Assembly (NCBI GenBank): GCA_030272155.1
Contig: CP126194.1
Location: 310,001 to 374,000, forward strand
Direction of reading: 5' to 3'
From: Tetradesmus obliquus
Lineage: Eukaryota; Chlorophyta; Chlorophyceae; Sphaeropleales; Scenedesmaceae
DNA: 64,000 bases
A program made the translations under genes and the position numbers. The notes under the pieces were generated by a model. It was not told the DNA's origin. It worked only from the letters and a program-made list of their open reading frames with translations, and did not search any database. Every line of letters starts with the position of its first letter. Positions within the stretch are counted from its first letter, which is position 1. Below, piece after piece: positions 46,456 through 57,891 of the stretch.

Positions 46456-49400
46456 TCAACACAGCAACCCACACACTGCGTGAAGGGGCCAGACAACTAT
46501 ACCTTCGCATAGGTTGTCCAGCAAGCGCGCCCTCACAGCAACTGCATCAGCGCCTGCCATGCGGCAGTGCTGCAGGGGCACACCAGCGCCTATGCAGTCC
46601 GCCAGCACAACAGCATACAAGCCGCAGCTGTGACCATCGGTCTGCCGCGGGATGTCCCTGCCAGGTTGCAGGTACACCCTGGGCCAGCTGCTGGTGTCCC
46701 ACCACTGACCCAGCTTGTCATGTGCCTCTGCCTGCACCCAAGCTGCCATGGCGTCAGCGACATCGGCACGACATTCCTGCAAGCAACAAACCACAATTTG
46801 CATCACTACAACCACAAAAGACTGGTGCCGTGGCCGCTAGTGACGGCGCCGCAATACTGCTCACAAGTGAACGTGGGGGCCGCATGCAGCAAGGTGGAGG
46901 ACTGACGCTGCTACATCATGACATGCCACTGGTGTTACTGCATGTTTGTTTGAGGCATCTTTGGCTGATAGATGTCAACCCAAAGGACGCCAGGCACTCA
47001 CCCCCATAGGGTCCAGGTAGAGGATCCTGCACCTGTCGATGTCAGCAACCACCAGTGTCCAGTGGGTATCGTTCAGGTTGCAGGGAGCCACGATGAGGGA
47101 GCAGGACAGCACCTCCCTGCGCGGTGATGTCCACTTGCGCACTGCATTGTAACTGACTGTGCCTGCAAACAGGTACAGGTTGCCCATGAAGAAGCTGTTG
47201 AAGAAGTGGCAGCTGACGCCCTGCATGCCGCCCCACACCCCATCCAGCTGCGGCACAGGCGAGCCTGCAATGTGCGCGTCCCGCTGCTGCAGCCACCACA
47301 TGGCGTCGTTGACCAGCTCATCATCCAGCCACACCCCAGGCCTCAGGCGCAGAAGGCTGTCCTCCAGCTTCACTGGCGCGGAGTTGGGCAGGTGAAGCAG
47401 CCCATCACTGGCAACATGCCCAGCAACTGCAGCCGGCCATGCTCCAGAGTCAACCAGCTGCTGGTGGGCTGCAAGTTGGGTGGGCGATGCCTCCCAGGGT
47501 GGCAACTGCATAGCACCACACACAGCATGCAAAAAAAAAACAATTACGTGAGTGTGACGACCTGTGTTTACCAGATCAATTCCCCGAACACAGAGAGAAT
47601 CATCCCTGAAGCTCTGCACGCTACAGCAGATATGTCACAACGCCCTGCCCATCGAACAAAACATGACGCATGCACCATGTCATCACGCAACACGAGCACC
47701 CCGCTTTGTCATAGTCGAATTTACCTGGTTGCCCCAGGCGTTCTGCCTGAGAACTCCAGAAACCACCAGGTCGGGGCCCTGCCGCTGCTCGAAGCGCCTG
47801 ACCTGCAGCGGAATGTGAGCCCGTGCATGGTGCTGTTCATTGCCTTGACCACCACTGCCACCAACGCCAGCCGACGTTGCGGGGTGATCAGCAGCTGCTG
47901 CTGGCCTGCCACCTGGCGCTGCCTCGGCAGACACTGCTGGTGGTGGAGCTGCTGCTGCTGCTGCTGGTGGTGGCATTACCGGCTCTGCAAACAGCTCGTC
48001 ATCATCACTGCAGCCGCCATCGTCACCAGCTTCGCTGTCATCCTCCGCATGCATGGCCTCCGCCGCAAACTCTTCTGCCACGGCCGCTGCAGCGCCCCTT
48101 GCCACCGCTGCCATGCTGCCAGTGCTGCTGATGCTGCCCTTGTACTTGTCAAAGGCGGCATGTGCTGCTGACTGCAGGCGCAGTACAGAGTCCAGCTTCT
48201 GCTGCAGCAGGAGCATGCGCGTGCGAACAGTGCAAGCCGCCTGCTCTGCCTCCCTAATCAAGCAATGCAGCTGATATTGCTGTGGCTGGGCAGCATGATC
48301 CAGCTCTTCCTCCAGCTGCTCCAGCTTAGCGCTCGCGCGGCTGCGCTGTGCAGCCTGCGCATTTAGGGCAGCAACGAGCTCCTCAACCTCCTGCTGAATG
48401 CTGAGTCTGTAGCTGTTGGTCTCAAAGCTGACCAGCCGCACCTCCTGCTCAGCAGCTCGCAGGTCATAAGCCACCAGCGCCATCTGCTGCTTGATCCTGC
48501 TGGGCTCAGGGTGCAGGTCCGGGTCTGCGCGAGCGGTGCTGCCCCATGGCAGCTTGCCAGCATACATCTGCTTCCGCAGCTCTGCCGGCTGCAGCGTGTG
48601 CCATGCAGGCGTGCCGCTGCTCGCAGCACCAGTCTCAGTCGCTGCGGCAGGATACACACAGCGCAGCAGCAGATAACCAAAGTTGAGCAATACAATTCCA
48701 GACATACAGTTGCAGCAACAGTGCAGCTTGCAAGGCGCCAAAAGGCCGGCGTAGCATCGGCAACAGTATGTCAAGGTCAGTACACCGCAACGAGAACAAC
48801 CTGCAACTGCAGGGGCATATGCATGGGAGACTTCTGGACAGCGAGCGCAAGCATGTGCACATCAGCGGATCTGTGTCCTGCCTTATACAGATGTGCACAA
48901 GTTCCCCCCCCCCCCCCCCCTGAAAGTGATAGAGGGTGCCTCCGCACCTGTAGCTGCGTTGACCAGGTGCTGCTTGGAACGCTGCCGCTGTGCCTCCCAC
49001 TCGACGAGCGTCTGCAGTGACTCCAGCAGCTGACTCCCCAGCTTCTGCATCTCCTTGGTGAGCTTCTGGTGCTCCTTTCTGGCAACGTCACCAATCTTCT
49101 GCTGCAGCCACTGGATCTCAAAATGCTGCCGCTGCATGCGCTCCAGGTCCAGCTGGAAGGCTGCAACCTGGGCGCTGCACAGCATGGCGACTGCCTGCTC
49201 GAGCTCCAGTGACCCCTCAACCCAGGAGACGGTCTCTGGGTGGGCAGCCCGCAGCCGCTGCAGGCGCTTCTGGCTGCACACACGCCAGGCGGAGGACACA
49301 AAGGTATGAGCACGTCAACATACAGAAGCATGTCGCGGACGCTACAACGCTTGGCCAATGTTTACTCAGCACATACCCAACCAGTTAGACAAAGCGGGTG

Positions 49401-52400
49401 GTGCAGAGAGGTCACTAGCACTGCAGTAGTGCATAGCAACAGCGCGCCATGGACTGCTATGTGCATAGCTGCAACACACCTGTGCAAAATAGCAGCAAGC
49501 GACAGCCCCCAGACTCGCTGCACGAGACTGCCGGGCAGCAGCTTTGAGCCATGCCAGGTGATGGATTCCAGCTGCACGATGAGCTCCGCAACCTCAGCTT
49601 GCCAGGGCAGCGCTGTGTGGCCGCCAAGCGCCTCCACCTCGGTGGGGCATGTGCCCCAACTCGCCACCTGCATCAAGAACAGTCACATGCACTTCACGTA
49701 CTGCACTCGTTTGGCAGGGCATCATGACATGACGCTGTGGCTGTGACGTCATATAAGCCAACGCATCAGCCAATGCACTGCCCAGCAGGCTTGTTGGAGA
49801 GGCACACACTGCTGATGCTGAGGCAGGTGAAGGTGTGATTGCCATGTCAAGACAGGCATCATGTGGCATTTATCACACGGATCGCTGCAGCAATATAACG
49901 TAACTGAACTCACCTCCTCCTTGAATGCGGTGTCTACTGCCAGCTGCAGTCTGATTGCAACTGCCATGGCCCGCGCAGCATGGCCAGCCTGCTGCTCGCT
50001 CAGCCGCGCCCTGCGCGCAACAGCCCTACAGCCGCTGGAGACCAGCAGGCGCGGCAGATCACGCAGCTTGCGTATGTTCCACCTGCGGAACAGCACCTCC
50101 AGCCACAGTGCCCTGGAGGCCAGTGTGGCATACTGCAGCACCACGCCCGCCAGCCCCAGGAAGCGGTTCATCTGCTCCGTGGGCTCGCCGATGCCTGTGC
50201 CGCCGGCTGGCACGCGGCTGAGGGCGTTCATGGCCTGGCATGCTGCCATGTGCATGTGTATGTGGAACGGAGGCACCGGCATCTGCATGTGCCTCAGCGC
50301 GAAGGCTTTCTCGTCTGGCGACCAGTCGCTGTGCTGCTCTACCCACTTCTTGAAGTGAGCCTGGAACCTGCGAGGCAGGACAGCCATCAGGTTGCAAACT
50401 TGTAGGCGGAGGCACACAGTGTGATTGTGATGACACGTGGATTGTGTGAGACACAAGAACAACACACATGAAGATGGCCTAGCCGTCAGTTAACACAACA
50501 GTCGCCAAACACAAAGCTGCTACGCACCTGCAGTTGATGTCGTAAATCATGATGTACGGCAGGATGCTGTGCTCGTGCATCAGGACATGCAGCAGGTAGG
50601 TGGCGTATGCCCAGCGCTCCCCTGTGGGCATGTTCAGGGCTGCCAAGACAAACCCGTGCCTGCATGAGCAGCACAATCAGAAGTATAAGTCAAGCAGGAT
50701 AGGCACCGCGATGGAATCGTATACGCAACACAAAATGCAGGAGCTGCCATGAAGCAGTGGCTGTGTTGCAAGCGCTGTCTCTGTTATGGCGAGGTTGGTT
50801 GCAATACGCGCTCTGGTGTGGCTGCATCACACACATCTCACCTGCACAGCAGGGTGACGATGCCGCTCTGATCAAATAGGTCGGATGACCTGCCCAACAC
50901 CTTGTCCGCCTTGAAGGTGTTGCATGGGTCGGACCCAGCGCTGTCATCTTCGGCACCCGCAGCACTGTCCCAGGGCATGAAGTCAGTGTCAGGCAGCAGG
51001 CGCTCACGCAGCAATGGCACCCGCCCTGATGCCCGGCCTGCAGGCACAGGAAGTGAAAGTGGCAGGCACGAACAGTTGAACAAAGTGTGCAGGTGTGGAA
51101 CGCAAGGGGGTCAGCTGAACATGCAGACTGCGCAGGCCAGCACAGGGACTGAACGAGAATGCATGACATGTGAGCGTGGACATGCAAGTCACCGCGGCAG
51201 CATTGACTCACCAGCTTTCGAAAGTGCCGCATCTTTTGGAGCCCATCCACCAGGACTGAATGCAGAATCAAACCTGCTCCCAGCGTCTGGAACACAGCTG
51301 ACCGGCTTGGTCTGCCTTCACCAGCCGCTGCTGGCGTTGCTGCCTTGCCTGCTGCTGCTTCAGGGCTGCTGCCTGCGGCAGCATCCATGCTGTGCTGATC
51401 AGCTGATCCACTGTCACCACTGCCAGCAGGTGCTCCTCCCGGCTGCCCTATGTCTGCTGCTGCTGCTGCTGCTGCACTCGCAGCAGCACCGTCGCCTGGA
51501 GCTACAGAGCCAGGACCTCCTGCCGTTGCTGCGGCTAGGTTGCTGCAGTCACTGCAGACGCCAGCGCTGCTGCTGCCAGCAAATGAGTGCTCACCCAACA
51601 CCCCTTCCTGCTGCAGAAACTCCAAGTGCCCGCGGCGGCAGACAGTGCAGCACCCCGCAAGGCTCTCAGGCGGCAGCTCCAGCCACTGCCGGCTTCCCAC
51701 CTCCAGCGACATGGCAGCGTAGTTATCTAATGCTGCAGCAAAGTACTTCCGGAACACGTCGCTGTTGATGCTGCGCAGCAGCGAGCTGTACAGCTGCTCC
51801 TCCAGCAGTTCGCGCTGGGCTTCTGCTAGCTTGCTGACAGCCAGGCGCTGCACATGCTGGCGCAGACCAAACGCGTGCCGCAGCAGGCGCAGAGTGAACC
51901 ACACTAGGCTGCACTCCTTCTGGGCAAACTGCAGGTGCTCGCCATGAACAGGTGTAGCTGGGAAGCACCCAGCAAGCAGGGCTTTGGCGTTCCAAGCCCT
52001 CTGACCCCGATCCTGCTGCTGTTGCTGTTGCTGCTGCTGCAGCGGCTGCTCCTGACCTCCTGCACCGGCAGCACATCCAGCCCCGGCAGCACCGACAGCT
52101 GGTTGTGCTGCACCCACAGCCGCAGCTGGGCGCACCCCTGCGTTGTCCTGACACCTGTTTGCATGTGCGCAATCCAGGTAAAATGAGGTTAGCCACCAGT
52201 AACATCTCTGAAGCGTTGCTGACTACCATAAACTGCAACCAAGTGCTGCAACCACGAGTTGCACTGCCTGAGTTATGCATACATAAGCACCGATAGAGAC
52301 ATACGGGCGCTTACAGGCGAAATCACTCTGTAGCCTTATCACTGCACTAACATGCTGTTGCCGCTCGCACCTACTGCAGCGCACCACAGGCACCTTCACT

Positions 52401-52746
52401 GTGAACCAAGCAGCGATGTCAATCACAGTGACCTCCACGAGGCGCACTACCTGGCAGTGTGCAACCCCAAGCCCACACACTCCGCATGTGGCACTGCTGA
52501 CAGCATTTGTGACCTGCTGCTGCAGGAACATGCTGTACTGCTGATCAAACTCTGCCTGCTTTGCCTGTGTGTTGAGGAACAGCTCCAAGTTGTCCTGCCT
52601 ATACTGCTGCCAGTTTTCCTCTATCGCAGCTTGAGTGCTGGTGCGTTCTGGTTTGGATTGGGCAGCTGCAGCTGCACCAGCTGTAGTGAAGGTAGCGGAG
52701 ACGCCCCCAACACCTTCTGACGCTGCTGCCCCCATAGACGCTGCTG

Positions 52747-52780
<34 letters not shown>

Positions 52781-53062
52781 AGCAGCTTCTGCCTGTGCTT
52801 GCTCTGCATCGCAAAAGCCGTAATCGTCCCACTGTTGTTCCTCTGAACTCTGCTGCGCTGGGAAGGCGCTGTCTGCTGGGTTTGGCAAGGGGCCAGGTGC
52901 TGAAGAACTGCTGCCAGGTTGCAGTCCACTCCTTCTGCTGCGACCAACAACCCGCTGTGGTTCAGCAAGGGGTCTAAGAATAGTTCCATCAGTTCTGGAT
53001 GGCTTGGTCAAAGGTTTGAGGATCGGCACCCCTGGAGTGTTGAACGTATTACGCGAAGACAT
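46456..53062 (-). CDS. KDZ-superfamily transposase fused to an Ulp1-type cysteine protease, 10 exons, 1563 aa
   Basis: Exons: 53062-52371, 52154-51193, 51037-50842, 50659-50528, 50367-49914, 49667-49480, 49273-48948, 48641-47725, 47505-47002, 46776-46456; all phases close. Order: Gln/Ala-rich N-terminus; a CxC cysteine cluster (CGVCG ... VPVVRCSRCQDNAGVRP, about 188-235); a second Cys/His cluster (GCCTVCRRGH, about 385). The catalytic core has CNTFKAD (first Asp, about 592), GIVTLLCRHGFVLAALN, PYIMIYDINC (second Asp, about 657) and GTGIGEPTEQ (Glu, about 720). A coiled-coil region follows (about 875-1250). Last is a C48/Ulp1 domain with WLDDELVNDAMWWL, NDTHW (His), ILYLDP (Asp) and PRQTDGHSCGLYA (Gln and Cys nucleophile, about 1507). 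It should excise and integrate the element; the protease may act on SUMO. The exon 2 donor needed to keep frame (CGCG|GTGACT) is weaker than a GTGAGT 19 bases upstream. Confidence 0.88.
48905..48920. repeat. Poly-C homopolymer
   Basis: A run of about 16 C on the plus strand (G in the transcript) within intron 7 of the transposase gene. It is a likely site of sequencing or length variation. Confidence 0.9.
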
Positions 53063-53313
53063 ACTAAGAACGCGGCGTTCTCATCACGATTGTTTTACTT
53101 TGTCACCTATATCTGCATTAATGATGTTCAAAAGTAAGAGTAATGGCCTGCCTCGTCACATAGTGGGCCCAACAACTGTCAGTCAATTTGAAGGAGTGTG
53201 TTTTGCGGCTGAAGCTCACATACCAACTCAGATACGTCGATTGTCAGTATTACGGGAGGCAGCAGTGCCCAAAAATGAACCTTTGAATAGATAGAAAGGA
53301 CACCCGCAAGAAC
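53063..53313 (-). promoter_or_regulatory. Right subterminal region, transposase promoter side
   Basis: About 250 bases between the transposase ATG and the right inverted repeat. Its promoter and 5' UTR must fit here or start in the inverted repeat. No TATA box is seen. Confidence 0.45.
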
Positions 53314-53373
53314 GGGGCGTTCTACAGTAGAACACCCCCTCCTGAGGAGGTGCGTTCTACCACACCATATCTC
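53314..53373 (-). repeat. Right terminal inverted repeat of the KDZ element
   Basis: Reverse complement of the left end with two substitutions and one C fewer at the inner edge. It ends in CCATATCTC next to the right target duplication. Confidence 0.9.
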
Positions 53374-53381
53374 TCTGTGCT
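53374..53381. repeat. Right target-site duplication TCTGTGCT
   Basis: Directly abuts the right inverted repeat and matches the left duplication in seven of eight bases, in direct orientation. Confidence 0.75.
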
Positions 53382-55556
53382 GCATGCCCCACCAACACAA
53401 CATGCCTGCACTTCGTGTGTCATACACCTGGAAAACCGGCTGTGGAATATGAAGCTTTTGACTTGTTTGCCGATGGTATGCGGTACACATCACTGTAGCC
53501 TGTGACATGCCAACAACAGCATGTCTGACGTTGGCCCTGTTGGCACTAAAGCTAAAAGCCCCGGGACATCTTTCTCCATGGTATGAAGGTCGACACTTTC
53601 TTTCACTGAACTTACCGAGCCACACACATTTGATTAGGAAGCTGGCAAGCTCAAGGCCAGCAGGCGTGAATCTCGCACCGTGAACATCATGCTGAGCCGG
53701 CGTATCACTGCACTGACCCTTGCGCCACTTGCAGCATGCTATGATGGTAAACCACAGAATGGATTCAAGCCCTGCAGAGCAAGCATTAGTGACCATATGC
53801 AAGCAGAAAGGAGTCATAGGCACACATGCCATAGGCACACATGGCATGGCGCGCGGCGTTGCGCTCTTGCCCAGTCTGGCAGCCAGGCTCAGCATCACCA
53901 GCATGCTGCCAGGTGAGCTATGTCACTGAAGCCATCAACACTGCGTGTGGCAGGGCAGAATGAGCATCGCATGCGGCGAGACTGGAGGACTGCGGCACCT
54001 AGACCAGCATCACAGCCGCTGAGCAGCTCAAACACAGAGGCACTAGTGCAGTACTGCATGTCCAACAAGCAAGTTGCGCCACTGGGCCTGCATGTTGCTT
54101 CATCGTGGCATTCCAGGTGCTGGTCAGCTTCAGCAGCACGCCTCAGCCTTCGCGCCATTGTGATGTCCACAAGACAGGTGGTGTGCTCGTACACCTGCTG
54201 CGGCGGTGGCCACAGCACAGCCAGGCATCGGGATCCTGGCTTTGTCTAGAATCCGTCAGTTTACAAGTACAGCCAGGCACACACACTGTGTGGCACCCTG
54301 CTGCCACTCGACCTGAGTGTGACAGCTCTGAGCTCCGAGCTCAGCAGTGCTGGGCTTCCTGCAGGTGAGTAGTAGGAGCAGGAGAGTGAGTAGGAGTCCG
54401 GATGACGTTGCCAGCGGCAGTGCTGCCAGCAATGCTGGCTGGGGTGGCAGCTGCCGGCCAGTGTGCTGGTGCGTGCCCCAGGTGCAGCACTACAACACTG
54501 TTGGCAAGGGCTCATTCAATGAGCAGTGCCGGTGTGGCCGCTTCAGTCACGCTGCAGACATTTGCATGCTGCGGAGCGCCGCAGATGGCCGTCCGCAGGC
54601 GCCTCCTGCAAGCCCAGCTGGGCGCTGGTGCTGGGGTCACAGCTGGCCAGCCTGTGGGGCCCTGGTTGGGAGTCACTCTTACAGTGTAAAGGCTTTCAAA
54701 ACAGCGGAACTGCATTGCAATTTGCAGGTATTGGACGGTGGTTCCACAGCATACTTACAAGCCTCATCGCGTCAGCTGTCCTTGTTCACTGTGCCCCACA
54801 GAAGCGTGGCAAGCGCAGCTGTGGGCTACACAGTTGCCTGGCGTACAGCTTGAGGCTCAGGCTGTACATGTGCTCAATACAGTAGTGCCAGGAATGGTAC
54901 AGGTTGCCACAGTCAAGCACGCCCCGATGCTGCAACAGCGCTCAACATACACCAGTCCAGGCTTGCAGGCGACTACGCTGGGTCGCGATCGCGAGTGCAG
55001 GACCCAACGCCCACTGGCTGCAGCATCACAGTTTGCATGGGCGTACTGCCACCTCCTGAAGGGAGGGTAGCGCGGAATCACATATGTTGACTTTCGGAAT
55101 CTATGGCATGAAAATGCAAGCTTTTAGTCGATTCTATTCAACACGCTTCTATGACTCATCTCCTGTGCAGCGCACAAGCCTGAGCAGGAGCATCAACAGC
55201 CCCTTACGGGTGTGACATGCACATTCTTTGCTCAAATATCAACTTCTTACTCCGCGCAGCTGCTTCCTGCACGAGCTTCGCCGCAAAAACCCTATACACC
55301 CGTTATCACATGGCTCTCACCTGCGAGCATGTGACCCAATTCTGCGGCACTGCCGAAGTGTGATGTACGCGTTTCTCTGCATCTTCCAGCAAACTGCACG
55401 CTTCTTCAAGGTCGTTGGGTGTCTCTGTGCAGGCTTTGGCTGCGACGTGTTTGGGATTGCCTTGTTGCGAGCACTGCAGGTTCAATCCCGGTCTCATGGA
55501 ATAGCTGAGCCATTGTTTGCAGTTGTTGATGCAATCAGCTTGCTGGACACGGCCTG
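53382..55556. other. Region between the transposon and the NIT2-like gene, unresolved
   Basis: Should include the NIT2-like promoter. Moderately long minus-strand frames occur (for example about 53895-54218, rich in Cys, containing CLVDITMARRLRRAAEADQH). I could not connect them by splice sites or recognise them, so no gene is called. They may be a decayed gene. Confidence 0.4.
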
Positions 55557-56397
55557 ATGGCTGACATCGCTCCAGCATTACTAGGGGAGACCCCAGATGG
55601 TCTTAAGGCGCGATTAAGCAGAGCTTTGTTTGAACTGAACCTTAAACTTGCCAGCTGCAAGTCTGGAGCGCTGGTACAGGTGAGTTTAGCGATGCGAGGG
55701 AAGGGTGACCCTAGCTGACAAAGACGAGTGGGAACGTTTCTCAAAAACTTCGCATGGTTGTAGGTATGGATGCCGGAGGTTACCGCGGACGGCGGCATGG
55801 TCCTGAGCGCCCAGGTGAGGCGAGCAGCAGTAGCAGCAGCAGCAGCAGTGCCACCAGGGCATGCAGCTACGGTGGCCCACCGACAACAGCACACAGGGTG
55901 AAATGTAACAGCGATGATAGATTAATTCCGTGGTGTGATGCATTCAGCAGTAGCATGTGCTTGTGCTAGCAGCAGTCCATGTGTGTGTCTCGCTGCAGGC
56001 TGGCTGGCCAGCAATGAAACAGGATGGTGCTGGCAGGCAGCACACCAGCAACAAGTTTCACGGGTGGCTGATACAGAGGCACAGTATGCAGTTTGTAGGC
56101 AACTGTGGCTCGCCAGTGAGTCATGCACTGCCACTAGAGATAGAGGTAGCCACGTTGCTACCTTCTATCTACCAGCCTGGTCCTCAACAACTCAGTTGCA
56201 ACTTGCTGCCCCTGCTGCTGCTGCTGCCGCTGTGTCAACCCGGCAGGGCCTGCCGTTTGCCATTGCTGGCGTGGGCGACCTGCTGGCGCTGTTCCGCTGC
56301 GTGTCGTGCCGCTACCGCTTCTCCACCGACGTCACGCGGCCCGCGCTCATGGGCGCCATCGGGCGCGTGTACTCCTCCTGCGAGGTGCGCGCCGCCC

Positions 56398-56442
<45 letters not shown>

Positions 56443-56543
56443 GCAGCAGCAGCGATTGTGGGAGCAGCAATTGGCAAGGGTGCATGCGCGGCAGGCAGAT
56501 GCTGCAGCGCAAGGCCGCATGCAACAGCAGCACATGCGAGGTG

Positions 56544-56574
<31 letters not shown>

Positions 56575-57716
56575 TGTTGGCATCATTATGTGTACTTGCT
56601 CCAACAAGCCTAGTCATGCCGTCAACGCCCGTCATTGTGCCGCCCACCACCACTGACGCCAACCTGCTGTGCGCCATATTGTCGCCGCCCCGCTGCCTGC
56701 CGCGTCTCTGCTGCCTCGCCGTGCTCTCATCTCTGCACCACACCAGCCGGAGATGTCGCACAACGTGCAGAAGTACGACCGCCAGGTGTACCTGCGCGTG
56801 AGCGAGGCGCAGCGCTGCCGCGTGCACAGCACGCTGGTGATGCCGCTGTTTGGCGCTGCTGCCGCGGGCCCTGAGGCGCGGCCGGTGGCTGTGTTTGAGC
56901 TGGTGCAGGCTGACAGGGACGTGGCCTTCCCCAGCGTCATCGCGGAGCTGCGCAAGTGCCTCAAGGTGGGCGCGGGGGGTGGGTGTTGACTGGCGGCACA
57001 GTGGTATGGCCGGGTGTCAGTGGCAGTGGTGTGTCGCTGATGTATTGGATGTATATGTGTGACCGCTTGTGCCCAGCGTCATCGCGGAGCTGCGCAAGTG
57101 CCTCAAGGTGGGCGGGCGGGTTGACAGTGACGTTGTGTGAGGGTGTGTGGGGGCGCAAGTGCCTCAAGGTGGGGGCAGTGGGGGAGGGGAAGGGGGCCCT
57201 GTGCATGTTAGTGGTGCATGTTGGTGCGCAAGTGCCTCAAGGTGGGGGTTGGGTTGTGGGTGGGTGGGTGGGGGCTGGCAGTGGGGCCTCATGGTGGCGT
57301 GCCACAAGTGTCACAGGGATGGTGCCTCAGGGGGCGCGTTGACAATGAGATTGGTGTGTGTGCCGGGGGGGGGGGCATACTGGTGGCCGAGTGTCACAGC
57401 AAGATGTTGCGGTGTTGGTGATGTTGTTGCTTTGCTGCTGTCATGCAAGTCTATGCAGTGCTGGTGGCGGGACAAGAAGATGCAGGGCGCATGCAAACAT
57501 GCCACGCACGCCCAGCCTTGACCGCTGCCGCAAGTGCCTCAGCGTGGGGCCAGGGAGTCAGGCTGTGATGACAGCACAGTGTCATGTCAGGGCGTCACTG
57601 GCAGTGCTGTGTTGCTGATATTTTAGTTGTAGTTTAGTTGTATTTGGCCGCTGCTGTTTGCAGGGCCAACGCCGCATGCAGGACACATGCGTGACATGCA
57701 CCTGAACATAGCCGCA

Positions 57717-57749
<33 letters not shown>

Positions 57750-57831
57750 TTTGCAGGAGGTGGCCATCTCCCAAGTGACTTGGAACTGGTCACCAGCAGC
57801 GCGGGCCTGCGCAACACACCTACATACTCAG

Positions 57832-57891
<60 letters not shown>

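Larger units (their letters stand above)
35344..53373. mobile_element. Complete KDZ/Zisupton-class DNA transposon, about 18.0 kb
   Basis: Bounded by near-identical ~60-bp inverted repeats and an imperfect 8-bp target duplication. It carries two convergent genes: ORF2 (+, unknown) and a transposase with an Ulp1-type protease (-). The Kyakuja-Dileera-Zisupton superfamily is known from fish, basidiomycetes and chlorophytes. Its transposase has cysteine clusters, a YDIxC motif and a GExxE motif, all present here. The middle (42716-44985) is non-coding and flanked by oppositely oriented arrays of one ~131-bp satellite. The transposase frame is open through all ten exons and the ends are almost intact, so this copy is young. 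Whether it is autonomous hangs on the in-frame TAG in ORF2 and on one weak donor in the transposase. Confidence 0.88.
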
